A stretch of 64,000 nt of DNA from Brachynemurus nebulosus (taxonomy: Eukaryota; Arthropoda; Insecta; Neuroptera; Myrmeleontidae): the NCBI GenBank assembly GCA_035578155.1, contig JAPWDM010000066.1, positions 476,001 to 540,000 on the forward strand. Reading direction: 5' to 3'. The position numbers and the translations under genes were made by a program. Of the stretch, positions 49,121 through 60,289 are shown piece by piece (position 1 is the first letter of the stretch; each line of letters starts with the position of its first letter). The notes beneath the pieces are model-generated. The model worked only from the letters and a program-made list of their open reading frames with translations, made no database searches and was not told the origin of the DNA.

Positions 49121-49856
49121 CTTTAATAAAAACAAGTCGTCAAGTGCAAGTTGTACTTGCGCTAACAGTGTTCCGTACAATCAGTTGTTTCTAGGAATTT
49201 TTTATAGCGGGATATGAAGGTGGACAAAATATTTTTCCTAATAAATAAATTTTATTCCTAAAGTATAACCTATTTTTTGATTTCAGAACGATCGTGTTCG
49301 TATGTGTCACATCGTGAACGTATGTGTCCGGACTGTTATATTTTAAGAAGTTTTAGTTATGACCACTGATGGTGAGGGACATTACTTAGTGCGTGTCAAA
49401 CACGCACTTGACGAATTTTTTTGATATTCGTATAATATGTGGTTCGAAAATTTCGTTTGTGAGAACATGTCAATCTAATAATATTTTATGAGTTATTATA
49501 TACGATTTTAGGAATTAGAGCGTTCACCCCGAGCTTCGTTTGAGTCAATTTAGATGTAAATTAAATAATTATTTTGGAGAAGAGAAAAAAAGAATATTTG
49601 TTATTTATTTTACAAAGTAAAACAAATTCTGATTTTGATTAAATGTGGTGGTTGTTCAGATTTTTAATGACTTCTTTGTTGATAAAAATAGCCAACATGT
49701 GCTTGATATGTACCAATACGTATATTAACTATGTTTATATTTGTTTACTTTGATAATTTTACTTTACCGTCTGTACATTTTTTAAATTGTTTGACATAGG
49801 AAACTTTTGTAGTATTCAATTAAATTTCACAAATACGTAGACGCAATTGAAATGTA
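49121..49856. other. AT-rich stretch, nothing recognised
   Basis: The word AAGTGCAAGTTGTACTTG, a near palindrome, lies near 49144, and GTGTCAAACACGCACTTGACG near 49397. No frame. Confidence 0.4.
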
Positions 49857-51078
49857 GGGGAAGCTCGCCCAAAGCGGCTACCCCTCTTAAAGCGGGTAAG
49901 CGCTTGTATATCGTTGTATCGAATGTTTTTGTCAGGTCGTGTGTATACGGAGATAACCGAATATTAACCATTGTCAATCAGTTGCACTTGAACGCTTGTG
50001 TCGTTTAATGTCCGAGTTAAGCTTCATCAAATTTTTTTGTTGGTTTTGTTATTTTTTTTTTTTATAAAAATTTTGACGATAAATATTCTGTGACTAGTCA
50101 CAAACCTTTTTATTTGTAATCTTTTTGGTATTACCGTATTATGTTATCATCATTTGACTTTTAATGTAGAAAAAGATAGACATGTATCGGCTTTCATTTT
50201 GAAATTATTCTAAGTTAACAAAATTAAGTCTTTTTGGGCAAAGCTGGTATGGGCAAAGCGGGTAGACAAAATAGAAGCATGTTAATGAAAAAAACCAGGA
50301 TCATTTGACTTTTAATGTTGGAAGGGGGAAAAAATAAATAATCTTCTTTTTACGACGGAATGAGGGAAAAAGCTTTAAAAAAATATTTCTGCCTTGTTTG
50401 TGGTGGTTTTGATGTGGAATCACCTGAAGTAATATATTCCAATATGGCGGTTGTAAAGAAAGTTACAGTTAATTGTTATAAATTTATAATTTTTGTTTTT
50501 TTTTTTCAATTTTTTTTTACTTAATTATTATTATTGTTAAGTTCTATAGTACATGATTAAGAAAGTTTACATTAAAAAATAATAACAGTATTTAACTCGG
50601 CAATTCCCAGTGTCACCTGTAGGTGACAGACATTTTTAATTGTAAACTGTATTAATTTGTTTGTTTAACTTATAGTATAGAGTTGTCACAAGAAAGAAAT
50701 ATAAAGTCATCTATTAGCCTTTTAATGGTGGTAACAGAACGTAAATATTTAATTATCTTATCGTTGAAAAAAATTAAAAACATCTTTCACCTCCAAATAA
50801 CTCTGGGAATTGTCGAGTTAAATACATAATGTACTAACCCGCTTTGCCCAAAGGGGGTTACCTGCTTTAGGATACCTATACGGCAAAGCGGGTTTTTGCA
50901 GAGGTTTTGTATTTTCTTTATTAAAAATAAATATCGTATAAACATTTCTTAAGCGAAGTTTCATTTTAAAGTTCGATAACTATTCTATCTGATAATATAA
51001 AAAGATCTGCTTTTCGAGGTCAAAAGTCACTTTTTTGGGCGTTTAATCTTAGCTTACCCGCTTTGGGCGACCTTCCCC
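49857..51078. mobile_element. TA-flanked TIR element, word GGCAAAGCGGGT
   Basis: The left end reads GGGGAAGCTCGCCCAAAGCG and the right end, on the minus strand, GGGGAAGGTCGCCCAAAGCG. Both are flanked by TA (49855-49856, 51079-51080). The word GCCCAAAGCGGGTA or variants occurs about eight times in both orientations: near 49867, 49890, 50235, 50250, 50838, 50862, 50883 and 51056. It is 1222 bp long without a transposase frame. Same design as 28680-29632 but with a different word. Confidence 0.77.
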
Positions 51079-51080
51079 TA

Positions 51081-51396
51081 TATAATAAGACCATTATTAT
51101 CTTCAGTTATTAAAAAAGTCGATGAGCATATTCGAGAGGTCCATCAAGTATGAAAGAGACATCAGTAGATATTTTTATTTCGTTTCACACATTTCTGCTT
51201 CTTCTTAAAGATTTAACCCCAGTTAAAGTACTGTCTTTGAATCCTGACGTCCATCCCGAATAAAAACATTATTGTAACTATTTTGGATGATAATGTCGGA
51301 AATTGTATATGGATTTCAGAAGAGAGATTGATATTTCCCAGTATGTGTTAAATTTTAAAGTAAAAGCCATGAATGACTGATACCTCAAATTATGTA
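51081..51396. other. Unrecognised stretch
   Basis: No frame or repeat partner noticed. Confidence 0.4.
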
Positions 51397-51630
51397 GTAG
51401 AGTTGCAATAATGTGAACTTACGATAATATGAACCTACGGATTACGTAAACAGCAATTTTTTAACAGTGTACTTCTTAATCTTTATAACATAAACATACA
51501 TGAAATATTAAACCTCGATAATGTGACAAATTTCGGCTTTTCTAAGACCATTTTAAAAATATAACAAAAAAAATTGAATTAGTTATATAAAAATAGTAGT
51601 ATACCTACCTATGTGATTGACTGATTATCA

Positions 51631-51770
51631 GACTGGAGTGGCACTCGAACAAACAGTTCGGGGCCTAATCGATAAAGCAAATTGTTAGCGAGAGATCCGT
51701 GTTCGAATCCCAACCAGTCCAGTTTAATAATTTTCCAATCACTATGTGAATTTTAATTAACGTAATGAAT
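51631..51770 (+). mobile_element. tRNA-headed SINE, copy 3 of 3
   Basis: Has an A-box-like GGGGCCTAATCGATAAAGCA and a B-box-like GTGTTCGAATCCC. GACTGG at the start can pair with CCAGTC after the B box. The tail reads AATAATTTTCCAATCACTAT, then GTGAATTTTAATTAACGT, matching the tail of the 18.7 kb copy. The middle of the head does not fold as a tRNA, so this is a degenerate SINE. It lies inside the 51397-52896 element. Confidence 0.6.
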
Positions 51771-51989
51771 TGGTCATACCTGCCACAGTAAATCGAGAGT
51801 TTAAGTATCAGCTAAAGCTGGACATTAAGTGAACATATGAATATTGATGTATGAGCAAAAGTCATATACATTAACAATATATCACAGGTACCCGATAATA
51901 TTTGAAATTAAAAAAAGTAGCATACCTATTAACTAATGATGACATTAAACGAATCCAATCCAACATTGTTATAAAATCAATGAAAAGTA

Positions 51990-52333
51990 TATAAATATAA
52001 TAATTAGACAGAATCTGCATAGAACAGTAGTTTTTCAGAGATGCATGCACATGCTCAAAATGGCTTCTGTATTTTCCCGCGGGAATCAGATATTTTCCCA
52101 GAGTAAAAAATGTTCTAGATATTGACCCACGTAATAAGTTATCGCTACACCCAATTTTATCAAAATCTGTTCAATAGTTTTTGCGTGATATGTGAACAGA
52201 CAAACAGACAGATAAACAGACAGACAAAACATTTAAAAATCACTGTTTTGATACCTAAATTGATAATTATTTACATAGTACCAATACAATTTAAAAAAAA
52301 AAATATTCCATGTGCAGACATGGTCCCATTAGA
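51990..52333 (+). mobile_element. RTE-type LINE 3' tail fragment, split
   Basis: Shares with 2836-3147 the CCCGCGGGAATC, AAAAATGTTCTAG, AGTTTTTGCGTGA, CAGACAAACAGACAG and ATTCCATG words in order. Its last bases continue after a MITE insertion: ACATATATAGATT at about 52688-52700 is the missing end. The 76-codon frame at 52122-52352 is not a gene. Confidence 0.55.
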
Positions 52334-52335
52334 TA

Positions 52336-52685
52336 CAGTCGACTCTCGTTAATTCGAAACTCGAGGGACTCTTAAAATATTACGAATTATAGAGAGGTTC
52401 GAATTATCACAGGTAACAATGAATGAACTTGAACTTGTCCCAAAATGTACATGCAATCTTTCTGTCTCTTTATCTCTGCAACTTTGAATTATCGAGTGTT
52501 TGATGCCGATGTGTTCGAATTAACACGTCGTTTTGTTATGATTTTTTCGTTCGAATTACCAAGTGTATAAAAATGTATTGTTTTAGTTCGAAATATAAAG
52601 AGATTTTATAGGGAACTCGTGATACCTTCGAATTATTATAGAGAGTTTCGAATTATCGCAGGTTTAAATTAACGAGAGTCTACTG
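52336..52685 (+). mobile_element. pogo/Tigger-like MITE, copy 2, complete
   Basis: The left end CAGTCGACTCTCGTTAATTC and the right end (minus strand) CAGTAGACTCTCGTTAATTT are a clear inverted pair flanked by TA (52334-52335, 52686-52687). CAGT ends with a TA duplication fit pogo/Tigger. It interrupts the RTE tail, so it is younger. The copy at 31492-31847 has lost its left TIR. Confidence 0.78.
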
Positions 52686-52898
52686 TATACATATATAGAT
52701 TAACTATAGTGCTAATGTTGTACTTTCTTTCCTTTATTTTTAATGATGTCATACCATTTTTAGTTAATTTGAAGCATACAAGTATGAAGTAGGTATATAT
52801 TTTCGAATGCTTTTATAATATTTACCCCCGTTATACAGAATTTCTATATTCTGAACACCCTTGGAATTTTCCTGGTTCACATTATCGCGACTAAACTA

Positions 52899-53250
52899 TA
52901 TTTATATACTTACACTAGAGTTACTGCACCAAAAAACTATGTTAGTGGTTGGTCTGTATGAATAGCAGTGTATTTTATGTGTCATCGAAGCTATTGTTAT
53001 ATTTTTAATAAAATTTATCAAAAACTAAAATGCAGTTTTTAAGGGAAATATAGTAACAATATTTACGCAGCTGGAGACGCAAGCCAATAATATATTTTCA
53101 ATTGATTTCGAAGCAATGGACTTTTCAGTCACTAAATCTTGTGCTATTCGTAAGTTATATCACATATTTACTATTCAATATTAAACAATAGACACAAAGA
53201 CCAAAATTTCTGATAGATATGCGATTGATCCATCTATTTTACTACAGAGA
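52899..53250. other. AT-rich stretch, nothing recognised
   Basis: No frame or paired repeat noticed. Confidence 0.4.
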
Positions 53251-53416
53251 GTCATAAGCAGTGTTGGGCCAGATACCGAATTTTATTATCTAGATAACAG
53301 ATGGTAGATGACATAATTTAAAATATCTAGATAAAGATAGTAGATAATTTAACCGTTATCTAGATAAAATTTTTGATAACAAATAAGATAATATTTACAG
53401 AAATAATGTACTAGAT

Positions 53417-53490
53417 CAGTGTTTCTCAACCACCGATCCGTAGAACGGTCCTGGGGTGCGAAAGTACCTCGCCGGTTCTCACAAAGGTTT
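53417..53490 (+). repeat. Terminal fragment of a second hAT
   Basis: CAGTGTTTCTCAACCACCGA and the GC-rich sequence after it resemble the CAGNGNTTCTCAACC ends of Charlie/SPIN-like hAT elements. No opposite end was found inside the host element. Confidence 0.35.
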
Positions 53491-53603
53491 TTGGCAATAA
53501 AAAACACATGTTTTGGAAATTAGTTTTTCTTATTTACGGCCTATGATAGCACACGTCTAGCACAGTAGAGTACAGTTTTTTGATTAAAAAAAGTGCTTAA
53601 ACA

Positions 53604-54130
53604 GTGTCGATATTTTTCTGAATTATATGATCGACCTAATGGTCGGAAAACGACATTTTCTATTACACGACTAAATGTTATTCCAACTAAAGGTCGAATT
53701 GATTCCTAGCTAAAAGAATTCCATTTAAAATACGAGAATTGCTTTTAAACATTTTTCTAATATGTTTAAAAAAGTGTCGACATTTATCTGAATTACATGG
53801 TCGAACAAGTGGTCGGAAAACGACATTTCATATTTCACAACCTACTATTATTTTAATTAATGGCGGAAATGACTCCAAGCTACAAGACTTCTATTTAAAA
53901 TTTAAAATCGCTTTTAGACATATCTCTAATGCTTAAAAAAGTGTCGATACTTATCTGAATTACATGGTAGACATTTTATATTAAACGACTGAATATGATT
54001 CCAACTAATGGCGGAAATGATTCCAGGCTACAAGAATTCTGTTTAAAATTAAATAACTGTTTTTAAACATTTTTGTAATTCTTAAGAAATTGTAAAGTTA
54101 TCTGAATTACATGGTCGACCAAGTGAATAT
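53604..54130 (+). repeat. Minisatellite inside hAT, unit about 150-170 bp
   Basis: Units start near 53604, 53771, 53940 and 54087 with GTGTCGATATTTATCTGAAT-like words, followed by ACATGGTCGA, GGTCGGAAAACGACATTT, AATGGCGGAAATGATTCC and a TTTTAAACATTTTT-like close. The units have diverged. The 65-codon frame at 53739-53936 is an artefact. Confidence 0.7.
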
Positions 54131-54342
54131 AGGGAAATGGTGAATTTAGCTTCAAATTTTTTTTTTTCGGGAAAAATAAAAATGGATTGCTATTATCTTA
54201 TCTTTTTCTTTCGCTTAATAAAAAGATAAAATAAAAGATAACTTCTTTTAAATATATCTAGATAAAATAATAGATAATGAAAACGTTGTCTAGATAAAAT
54301 TTCAGATAACGTTATCTAGATAAGCACAACACTGGTCATAAG

Positions 54343-54838
54343 TGCCGATATCTACAATTGCTTTTGCAATATGCGTAGTAGCGCACCGTAACCTCCAGCT
54401 GTGTGATATTCAATATCAATTTATTGTAAGTCAATAGTGGCTAACTGAACAATAATATAATTATATTACACGAGATGTGTTTAGACAAAGGGGAACAAAA
54501 ACCTACGTGACAAGTACTAGACAACAATCCTAATTATACAACCCTGTATACGCATATATAAATACAAAATTTAACATGAATAAATTTACCTTGTGTTTAT
54601 AAATGAAAAATGTAACAAATAAAGCACGCATCACACGGCACCTGTTTCATTAATAGCACTGTTGGGTTCTAAGCAAGCTACTCTGCTGACATTCGGATGG
54701 CTTTTCTGCGATGTTGGCCTCGGTCTACGGAGATCTACCCCACTAGCATCTACCGGGGGTGAGGGTAAACGAGTGCCTACGCGGCAAATGTGAGTTTTTT
54801 ATTAGTTGGCGGTTAAATATAGCCGAAAGACAAACATA
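54343..54838. other. Stretch with a CpG-rich open patch
   Basis: At 54650-54795 the sequence becomes GC-rich. One frame from about 54660 to a TGA at about 54791 is open (LLGSKQATLLTFGW, RRSTPLASTGGEGKRVPTRQ). It has no ATG near its start. It could be an exon, since ATGTGAGTTT at its end resembles a 5' splice site, or a repeat. The rest is AT-rich and unrecognised. Confidence 0.3.
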
Positions 54839-54944
54839 CACGGAGAGAAAATTCCTATAAAAATTACTGTGCTCATACTACAATCGACGTGTAACAGGCG
54901 AACATATCCAAATTTTGAACGGTAAAATTATAAAAACGCCGTGA

Positions 54945-56434
54945 GCAGCGGGGCCCCATCACGGTAGTCGAATTTTCCCCTTCATCTTCGGTACTGAATG
55001 TCTACAAGCGAAATGTGATTGAAAGTCTACAACCGAATTGTCATTTTGTTGGTTTCAAAACTGGTGATGAGTGTTCGGCTGATCGAGGCTTTAAAAAAAG
55101 GTTTTAAGTATTTAAGGGCTGTATCTCAGTAAATTTCAATTTTGTGCCGAAAACAGGTAGCAGAAAAAAAACCAACACAATTCGTACGAGGACATTCCTG
55201 CCCATGTTTATCCGCTAATTGCCTTTATGTTTTAGTTTTAAATATTAAAAAAGGACCTTAAATAGTAAACTGGAAGGCCTTTATAAAGATATTTTTTCTT
55301 TCCAAAAAAATCAAAAATTTCTATTTTATAAATACTAAAAATTCAAAATTCCTAATTTATAAATAAACAGTGACTTTCATAACATTTTTAAATTACTTAA
55401 TATGTATATATTTCATTTGTCATAAAAGTAAGTTCACTTTTTTTTAAATTTTTTAAAATTACTATTCGCCTACTTGTATTTAGAATAAACATAATGCTTT
55501 TAAAACACATTTAACAATAGCATTCAATTCCGATGTAAAAATGGGAGAAGTGGGGGGAAAAGTGATGTGGACTCCCTACAAGGTACTAGCTGGATACTAA
55601 CTGAATACACGTACAAAATTTCAGCCCTCTAGGTTTCCTTATGGAGTCTCTAGACGTGTTAGAAAACAAGCAAAAAAATTAAGGAAATATTGGCGTAAAA
55701 ATCGTGGGGGTAAGGGTTAAAAGTTGAAACCTCCAAAAAACAGTGTCTGGCTATTAGCTTAACCTGTACACCAAATTTCAGCCCTCTAGGTTTATTTGGG
55801 GAGATTTTGACCCGAACGAAACTGTTAAAAAACAAGAAAAATCATGTTCTTTTGGGTATAAAAATGGTGGGGGTAGGGGTTAAAAGTCGAGACCCCCAAA
55901 AGGCACCCCCTTGATACTAACTCAATCCGGATACAAAATTTCAGCCCTCTAGGTTTATTCGGGTGACCTGTGCGAGTGGTACAAACTTCGAAAACGTCGA
56001 AAATACATGAAATTGTAGCTTAAAAATGAGGGGGGTGGGGGTAAAATATTAAAACCTCCAAAAAGCACAACCTAGGTACGAACTTTATCAACACACCAAA
56101 TTTCAACCCTCTACGTTAATTCTGGGGGGCTGGGGGCCTGTTAGATCCAGCGAAAATCGTTTTTCCCCCCTCTACTCCCACCATATCATCCTAGCAAGCT
56201 GAATTTTGGATATGTTGTAGATAATTGACCGAAACATTATTTAAAACCGGTTTGAAAAAGTTTTATTGCTTTTCCGCCCCCCACCACCCCCTTAAAAGTC
56301 GGGTCAGAAAAAAAATTTGCCCAAAATTTGACCCCACTTTGATAGTATGAGGTGCCTCGAAAATGAGCCCCATTTACCAAATTTCATCTCTTAACTTCCA
56401 TAGGGGGGCCCTACACAAATTAAAAGGTGGCGGG

Positions 56435-56511
<77 letters not shown>

Positions 56512-56640
56512 CATTTTTTTTCTACATATTCGTGTTCTACGGGTCCGAAAACGGATAGCGCCCCTACTCTCGCCTCTCGCAGCTCTTATCGTATAGACTG
56601 TATAAGTCTAATTTTTCGGAGAAAATTCGACTAAAAATTA
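54945..56640 (-). repeat. 1.7 kb shared module, copy 2
   Basis: Inverted copy of 38860-40525 from CGCCGTGAGCAGCGG to GAGAAAATTCGACTAAAA, nearly identical by eye. It includes the degenerate array of about 160 bp units (about 55535-56130) and a longer (TA)n tract. No coding capacity was recognised. Confidence 0.88.
56438..56507. repeat. (TA)n microsatellite in module copy 2
   Basis: About 35 TA units. The 77-codon plus frame here is an artefact of it. Confidence 0.95.
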
Positions 56641-56757
56641 TAATAATATAACTATAATTTTTATAATTTTACCGTACAAAAATTGGATATGTTCGCCTGT
56701 TACACGTCGATTGTAGTACGAGCACAGTAATTTTTCTAGGAATTTTCTCTCCATGTA

Positions 56758-57420
56758 GAAAATAAGACAGGTTTTATATTTGAAATCTAACAAGCTTTCA
56801 CGTAACAGAGCCAACAGTCTTGTGATTTTCACTACTATAGTCAAAATTACTCCAACAACGGTTTGTTTATTTCATTTTGCAAGTTTTTTTAACAATTTTA
56901 TTATCGTTTTTCTAATACTTAATATATTGTTAGCTTTTATTTTATTTTGTTGATACGGCCTGTTAAGGGGGTTTTTTAAGCCCCGAAACTTATACGCCGC
57001 GTGAAATAAAATCATTTTTAAATTACAACTTGTTATTATTTTTCCAAAATATCCTGTTCTATAAGTTATATTATGAAACTAATACAAATGTGTAATGGAT
57101 ACGTTATTAACCATTTGGATATATTTGACAACTGAAATTTGTTATTTGGGTCCAAGCAGCTTCAATTTAAATATTATTGTTAAATTATAGATGTAAGTTT
57201 ATTAAAGTATTCGAAATATTCGAAATTATGCCTGTATCTAGCGGCCCAAATACAGCGAGAAAAATTGATTGCTTTTAGAATATGGTGTTTCTTAGAGGTA
57301 CTATTATTCATGCTATATTGTGTATGTTTTCCTAGTGATTTGTAGCTTCAAATTAATCATAAACCGTTCAATCAGCACTGCCATGGCTACAGATATGTAA
57401 CAAATCCTTTGTATAGATAT
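56758..57420. other. AT-rich stretch, nothing recognised
   Basis: No coding or repeat signal noticed. Confidence 0.45.
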
Positions 57421-58395
57421 TGTATATATGTTTGTCGTCGCTGGATTGTAGAATCAGCCACATTACAAAACGTCTTGTTACACCTTACAAAGTGAAGTTC
57501 AGTCGCAATAGCCGCTGTTTGGCTATACAGCTGCCATATAGGTCGCTTGTATCGAAAAAATGTATCAATTTGAAAATGATATAGTAATACATATTTTGAA
57601 AATGTAATTTTCATTTTCGGGCAAAAGGTAATGTAATAGGGTCATTACACGCCACTTCATCCAGGTCATGTCACCCATGACCTCAGATTTAGCTGAAAAT
57701 TTTTTTATTTGTTTATTTAACCATCCTAATCATCTGTACAAAATTTAAAAAAATTATCTCTAATAGTTTTCAAGTTATGAATTTTTGAAATTTAGCAAAA
57801 TAGGCTTAAAATGATGTTTCTGTGGTCTCACTTTCGGTGACGTTATTATATTAAAAAATCCATAACTTCTGTAATATTTAACATAAAGCAATAATTTTTT
57901 CATCAAAATGTTCAGAAAAGTCAGGAGATTACAGGAAAAATAAATTTGGTTAATCATCACTTCATGTTTCTATGTAATGCTTTGTTAGACTTAAATTTTG
58001 AGACATTTTTTAATCGATAAACAAAAAATCTTTAAAAGTGATTATTGACCAAAGGCATAGCAGTAACTGTAGTAATTTTTTTTTAAATTTACCCTAAAAA
58101 TGTAAACTAAAATAATCTGGAACAAAAATAATGGTTTTTTACCCGCTCATATTTTTCAGACACGTCCCACGTCTGGAAGCTTAAAAAACGAGCTTTTTGG
58201 AATAATTTCCCAAAATTCGAAATTTTTGTTTACACCATTGGAAAGAGGAGAAAAAATTACATAAAAATGGTCTTTAAATTATTATTCTATGTCAACTAGT
58301 TTCCAAGAAAAACTAATTTTGCTTTTGAAACGACTAGGTATTTCCTATAATCTGGCTAATTCTACAATCCGGCAGCGACATACATATGTATACAG
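57421..58395. mobile_element. Probable TIR element, GGATTGTAGAATYAGCCA arms
   Basis: GTCGTCGCTGGATTGTAGAA at 57431 and its inverted partner GTCGCTGCCGGATTGTAGAA (minus strand near 58379) extend to arms of about 45 bp. No target duplication is clear. Inside, AGGGTCATTACACGCC and GGTCATGTCACCCATGACC (57638-57683) look like an end of another element without a partner. Frames at 57387-57614 and 57775-57960 are not recognisable. Confidence 0.45.
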
Positions 58396-58542
58396 ACATG
58401 CAGATACTGTTAATATTACGCAACATACGTCATTCGCTATACAATACTATTTCAATTAGTGGACTCAACATGACACCCGGTCATTCGTGTCACTTAAATT
58501 TCATGGGTTTGTACATACATCATAAGCGTATTTACGTATATG

Positions 58543-58717
58543 CAGAGACGGACTTTCCATAAAGCCGACTAGGTCCGAACCTAGGTTGGTCAAGTATTTG
58601 AAGCGGCTAGTCAACGGTTGCTGATTTGATTTTTGTGCAACTTCACATTTAACATTTGCAGAAAGGCGCGGCTGCTACTAAACGGCTGAGAGCAGCTGTG
58701 ACGCTGGTCTCCCTCTG
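58543..58717. mobile_element. Small non-autonomous hAT element
   Basis: The ends CAGAGACGGACTTTCCAT and (minus strand) CAGAGGGAGACCAGCG are flanked by CGTATATG (58535-58542) and CATATGTG (58718-58725), matching at 6 of 8 positions. CAGAG-type ends with GGC-rich interior are familiar from insect hAT MITEs. It is 175 bp long, too short to code. Confidence 0.65.
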
Positions 58718-59106
58718 CATATGTGAATGTAATAAAACGATATTAAGAATTTTTTATGTAATCCATTACATCGATGTCTTAACTTTAAATCTCTGTTAGA
58801 TTTCATTCACCTCAAACGTTTGGGTAGTTTACTGCGAAAAAATAAAAGTAAAAAAGTAAAAGTCTAGTTAGATTAGACTTGACTATATTAAGTCTATAAA
58901 CTTCTGTATAAATGATTCTTTAATATTAATACGCCATATTTAAAGAGGAAATTTTACATTTTATTTCCCAGAATTCTTAAAGTAAATACTTCTGTTGCAG
59001 CATCCTGCAAAACATAGCGAATTTACCAGAACTTACTTTCAAGAGAATAGGAGAGACGTCACATAGAAGAGGCGTACATAATTAGTTCAGTTCAAAAAGT
59101 AATTTA
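58718..59106. other. AT-rich stretch, nothing recognised
   Basis: Only a small duplication of TCTAGTTAGATTAGAC-type words near 58860. Confidence 0.4.
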
Positions 59107-59646
59107 AGGGGGTATTCTAGTCTAGAAATTCGAAAAAACCGATTTTTTTTCTTTCATATCTTCAAAGTTTAGATATTTAAGAATAAGCCTCTAAAAGGAT
59201 TTACAGAAATTCGAATTATTTTCGGAGCTTTTTCCCTATGTACTGTGTATCTTTTCAGTGTTAAATTCGAATTTTTAATATAAATTACTCGAAACTACTT
59301 TTTCGATACGGTTGGCATGATATCTCAAGTTCTAATGCACCGATTTACTTGAAATGTGGTACAAACCTTCTTAATATTATCAAAATTGGTAAAATTTTAT
59401 GCCTCAGATCACCAGTAGGGTTGGAATCACATTAACTAGGAGATGCCTTTTTTTGAGTCTCCACTTTTCCGGCCTGTACCGATTTCAATTTGGAATTTTT
59501 TTAAAATTTTTATACATTTTTATACTTTTAAAATATTAATAAAAAACTGTTAAAAAATGGAAAAAAATGTTTATAGTTTTTTTTTTTTTTATTACGCTTT
59601 TGAAATCACCTCAAAATCGAGCCTCTAGACTAGAAACCCCCAAAAA
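59107..59646. mobile_element. TIR element with GGGGGTNTTCTAGTCTAGA ends
   Basis: The left end GGGGGTATTCTAGTCTAGA and the right end, on the minus strand, GGGGGTTTCTAGTCTAGAGG form an inverted pair 534 bp apart. The left border TAAGGGGG could be read as TA plus AGGGGG, but the right border lacks a matching TA, so the target duplication is unsettled. Confidence 0.52.
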
Positions 59647-60287
59647 GAATTTATCATAAATCAATTTAAATATTACATAATAAGTACTTTACTAACAATA
59701 TTTCTACACAATAAAATACTTTCCAAAAATTTCCATTCGCAAATTTCACCTTCGTGAGTGTGAAAATATGCAGAAACTATGATTGTGTGCTAGACGGTCG
59801 GATATGACGAAATTATAAATATTCGTAATAGCCATGGAATTGATTTAATTAAATATACATAGACATCATTTATTACGCACGATTAATTTTCGAAACTCGT
59901 TCAGTTCAAAAACAAATGAACTTGATAATACATTTCACTAATATAATAAATACACAGTGAAATATTTAACTTTTACTTATACTAAAACATTGACTATGAG
60001 CTCCAGCTAGTATTTTATTCAGACTATCATAATACCTATATATTCAACAAACCTGTAAATATTTGGAAAAATATTGACTTGTAAATAAAAAGGATTACCA
60101 TGAAATTTGTTATATCTATTATCAGTAAATTTTCTTAAAATATGATTTAGTTATTTTATTTTACCTTGTAAAACGAAGCCACTTCTGAGATACTTAGCGT
60201 TGCATATTCACATATCTATTCAACAAGATGATAATTGCATGGAGTTGTTACCTTTTTGCACGAATTTGTCGATTTTAGGCAAAGAAA
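59647..60287. other. AT-rich stretch, nothing recognised
   Basis: No frame or repeat partner noticed. Confidence 0.45.
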
Positions 60288-60289
60288 TA

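Larger units (their letters stand above)
51397..52896. mobile_element. TA-flanked TIR element hosting three insertions
   Basis: The left end reads GTAGAGTTGCAATAATGTGA and the right end, on the minus strand, GTTTAGTCGCGATAATGTGA, with TA outside (51395-51396, 52897-52898). The word CGATAATGTGAAC recurs near 51430 and 51515 and inverted near 52875. Inside lie a SINE (51631-51770), an RTE tail (51990-52333) and, within that tail, a pogo-like MITE (52336-52685). Little of the original interior remains recognisable. Confidence 0.52.
53259..54334. mobile_element. hAT element with exact 8 bp duplication
   Basis: The ends CAGTGTTGGGC and (minus strand) CAGTGTTGTGC are flanked by GTCATAAG on both sides (53251-53258, 54335-54342), a perfect hAT-type target duplication, so the insertion is probably young. 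The palindromic word TTATCTAGATAA or a close variant occurs six times, three near each end (53290, 53328, 53354; 54251, 54284, 54313), the arrangement expected of subterminal transposase-binding sites. The middle is filled by a minisatellite rather than a transposase gene. Confidence 0.83.
54839..56755 (-). mobile_element. 1.9 kb TA-flanked element carrying the shared module
   Basis: TIRs of about 105 bp begin CAYGGAGAGAAAATTCCTA and continue through ACTGTGCTC, GTGTAACAGGCGAACATATC and GGTAAAATTATAAAAA. TA flanks both ends (54837-54838, 56756-56757). Between them lies the 1.7 kb module (54945-56640), inverted relative to 38860-40525. These TIRs are absent from the 38203-41803 element, which has unrelated arms around the same module. 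Confidence 0.78.

Noticed and set aside
57638..58490. An element running from AGGGTCATTACACG to GGTCATTCGTGTCAC
   Set aside because: The two ends do not form an inverted repeat that I can align, and no target duplication is visible.
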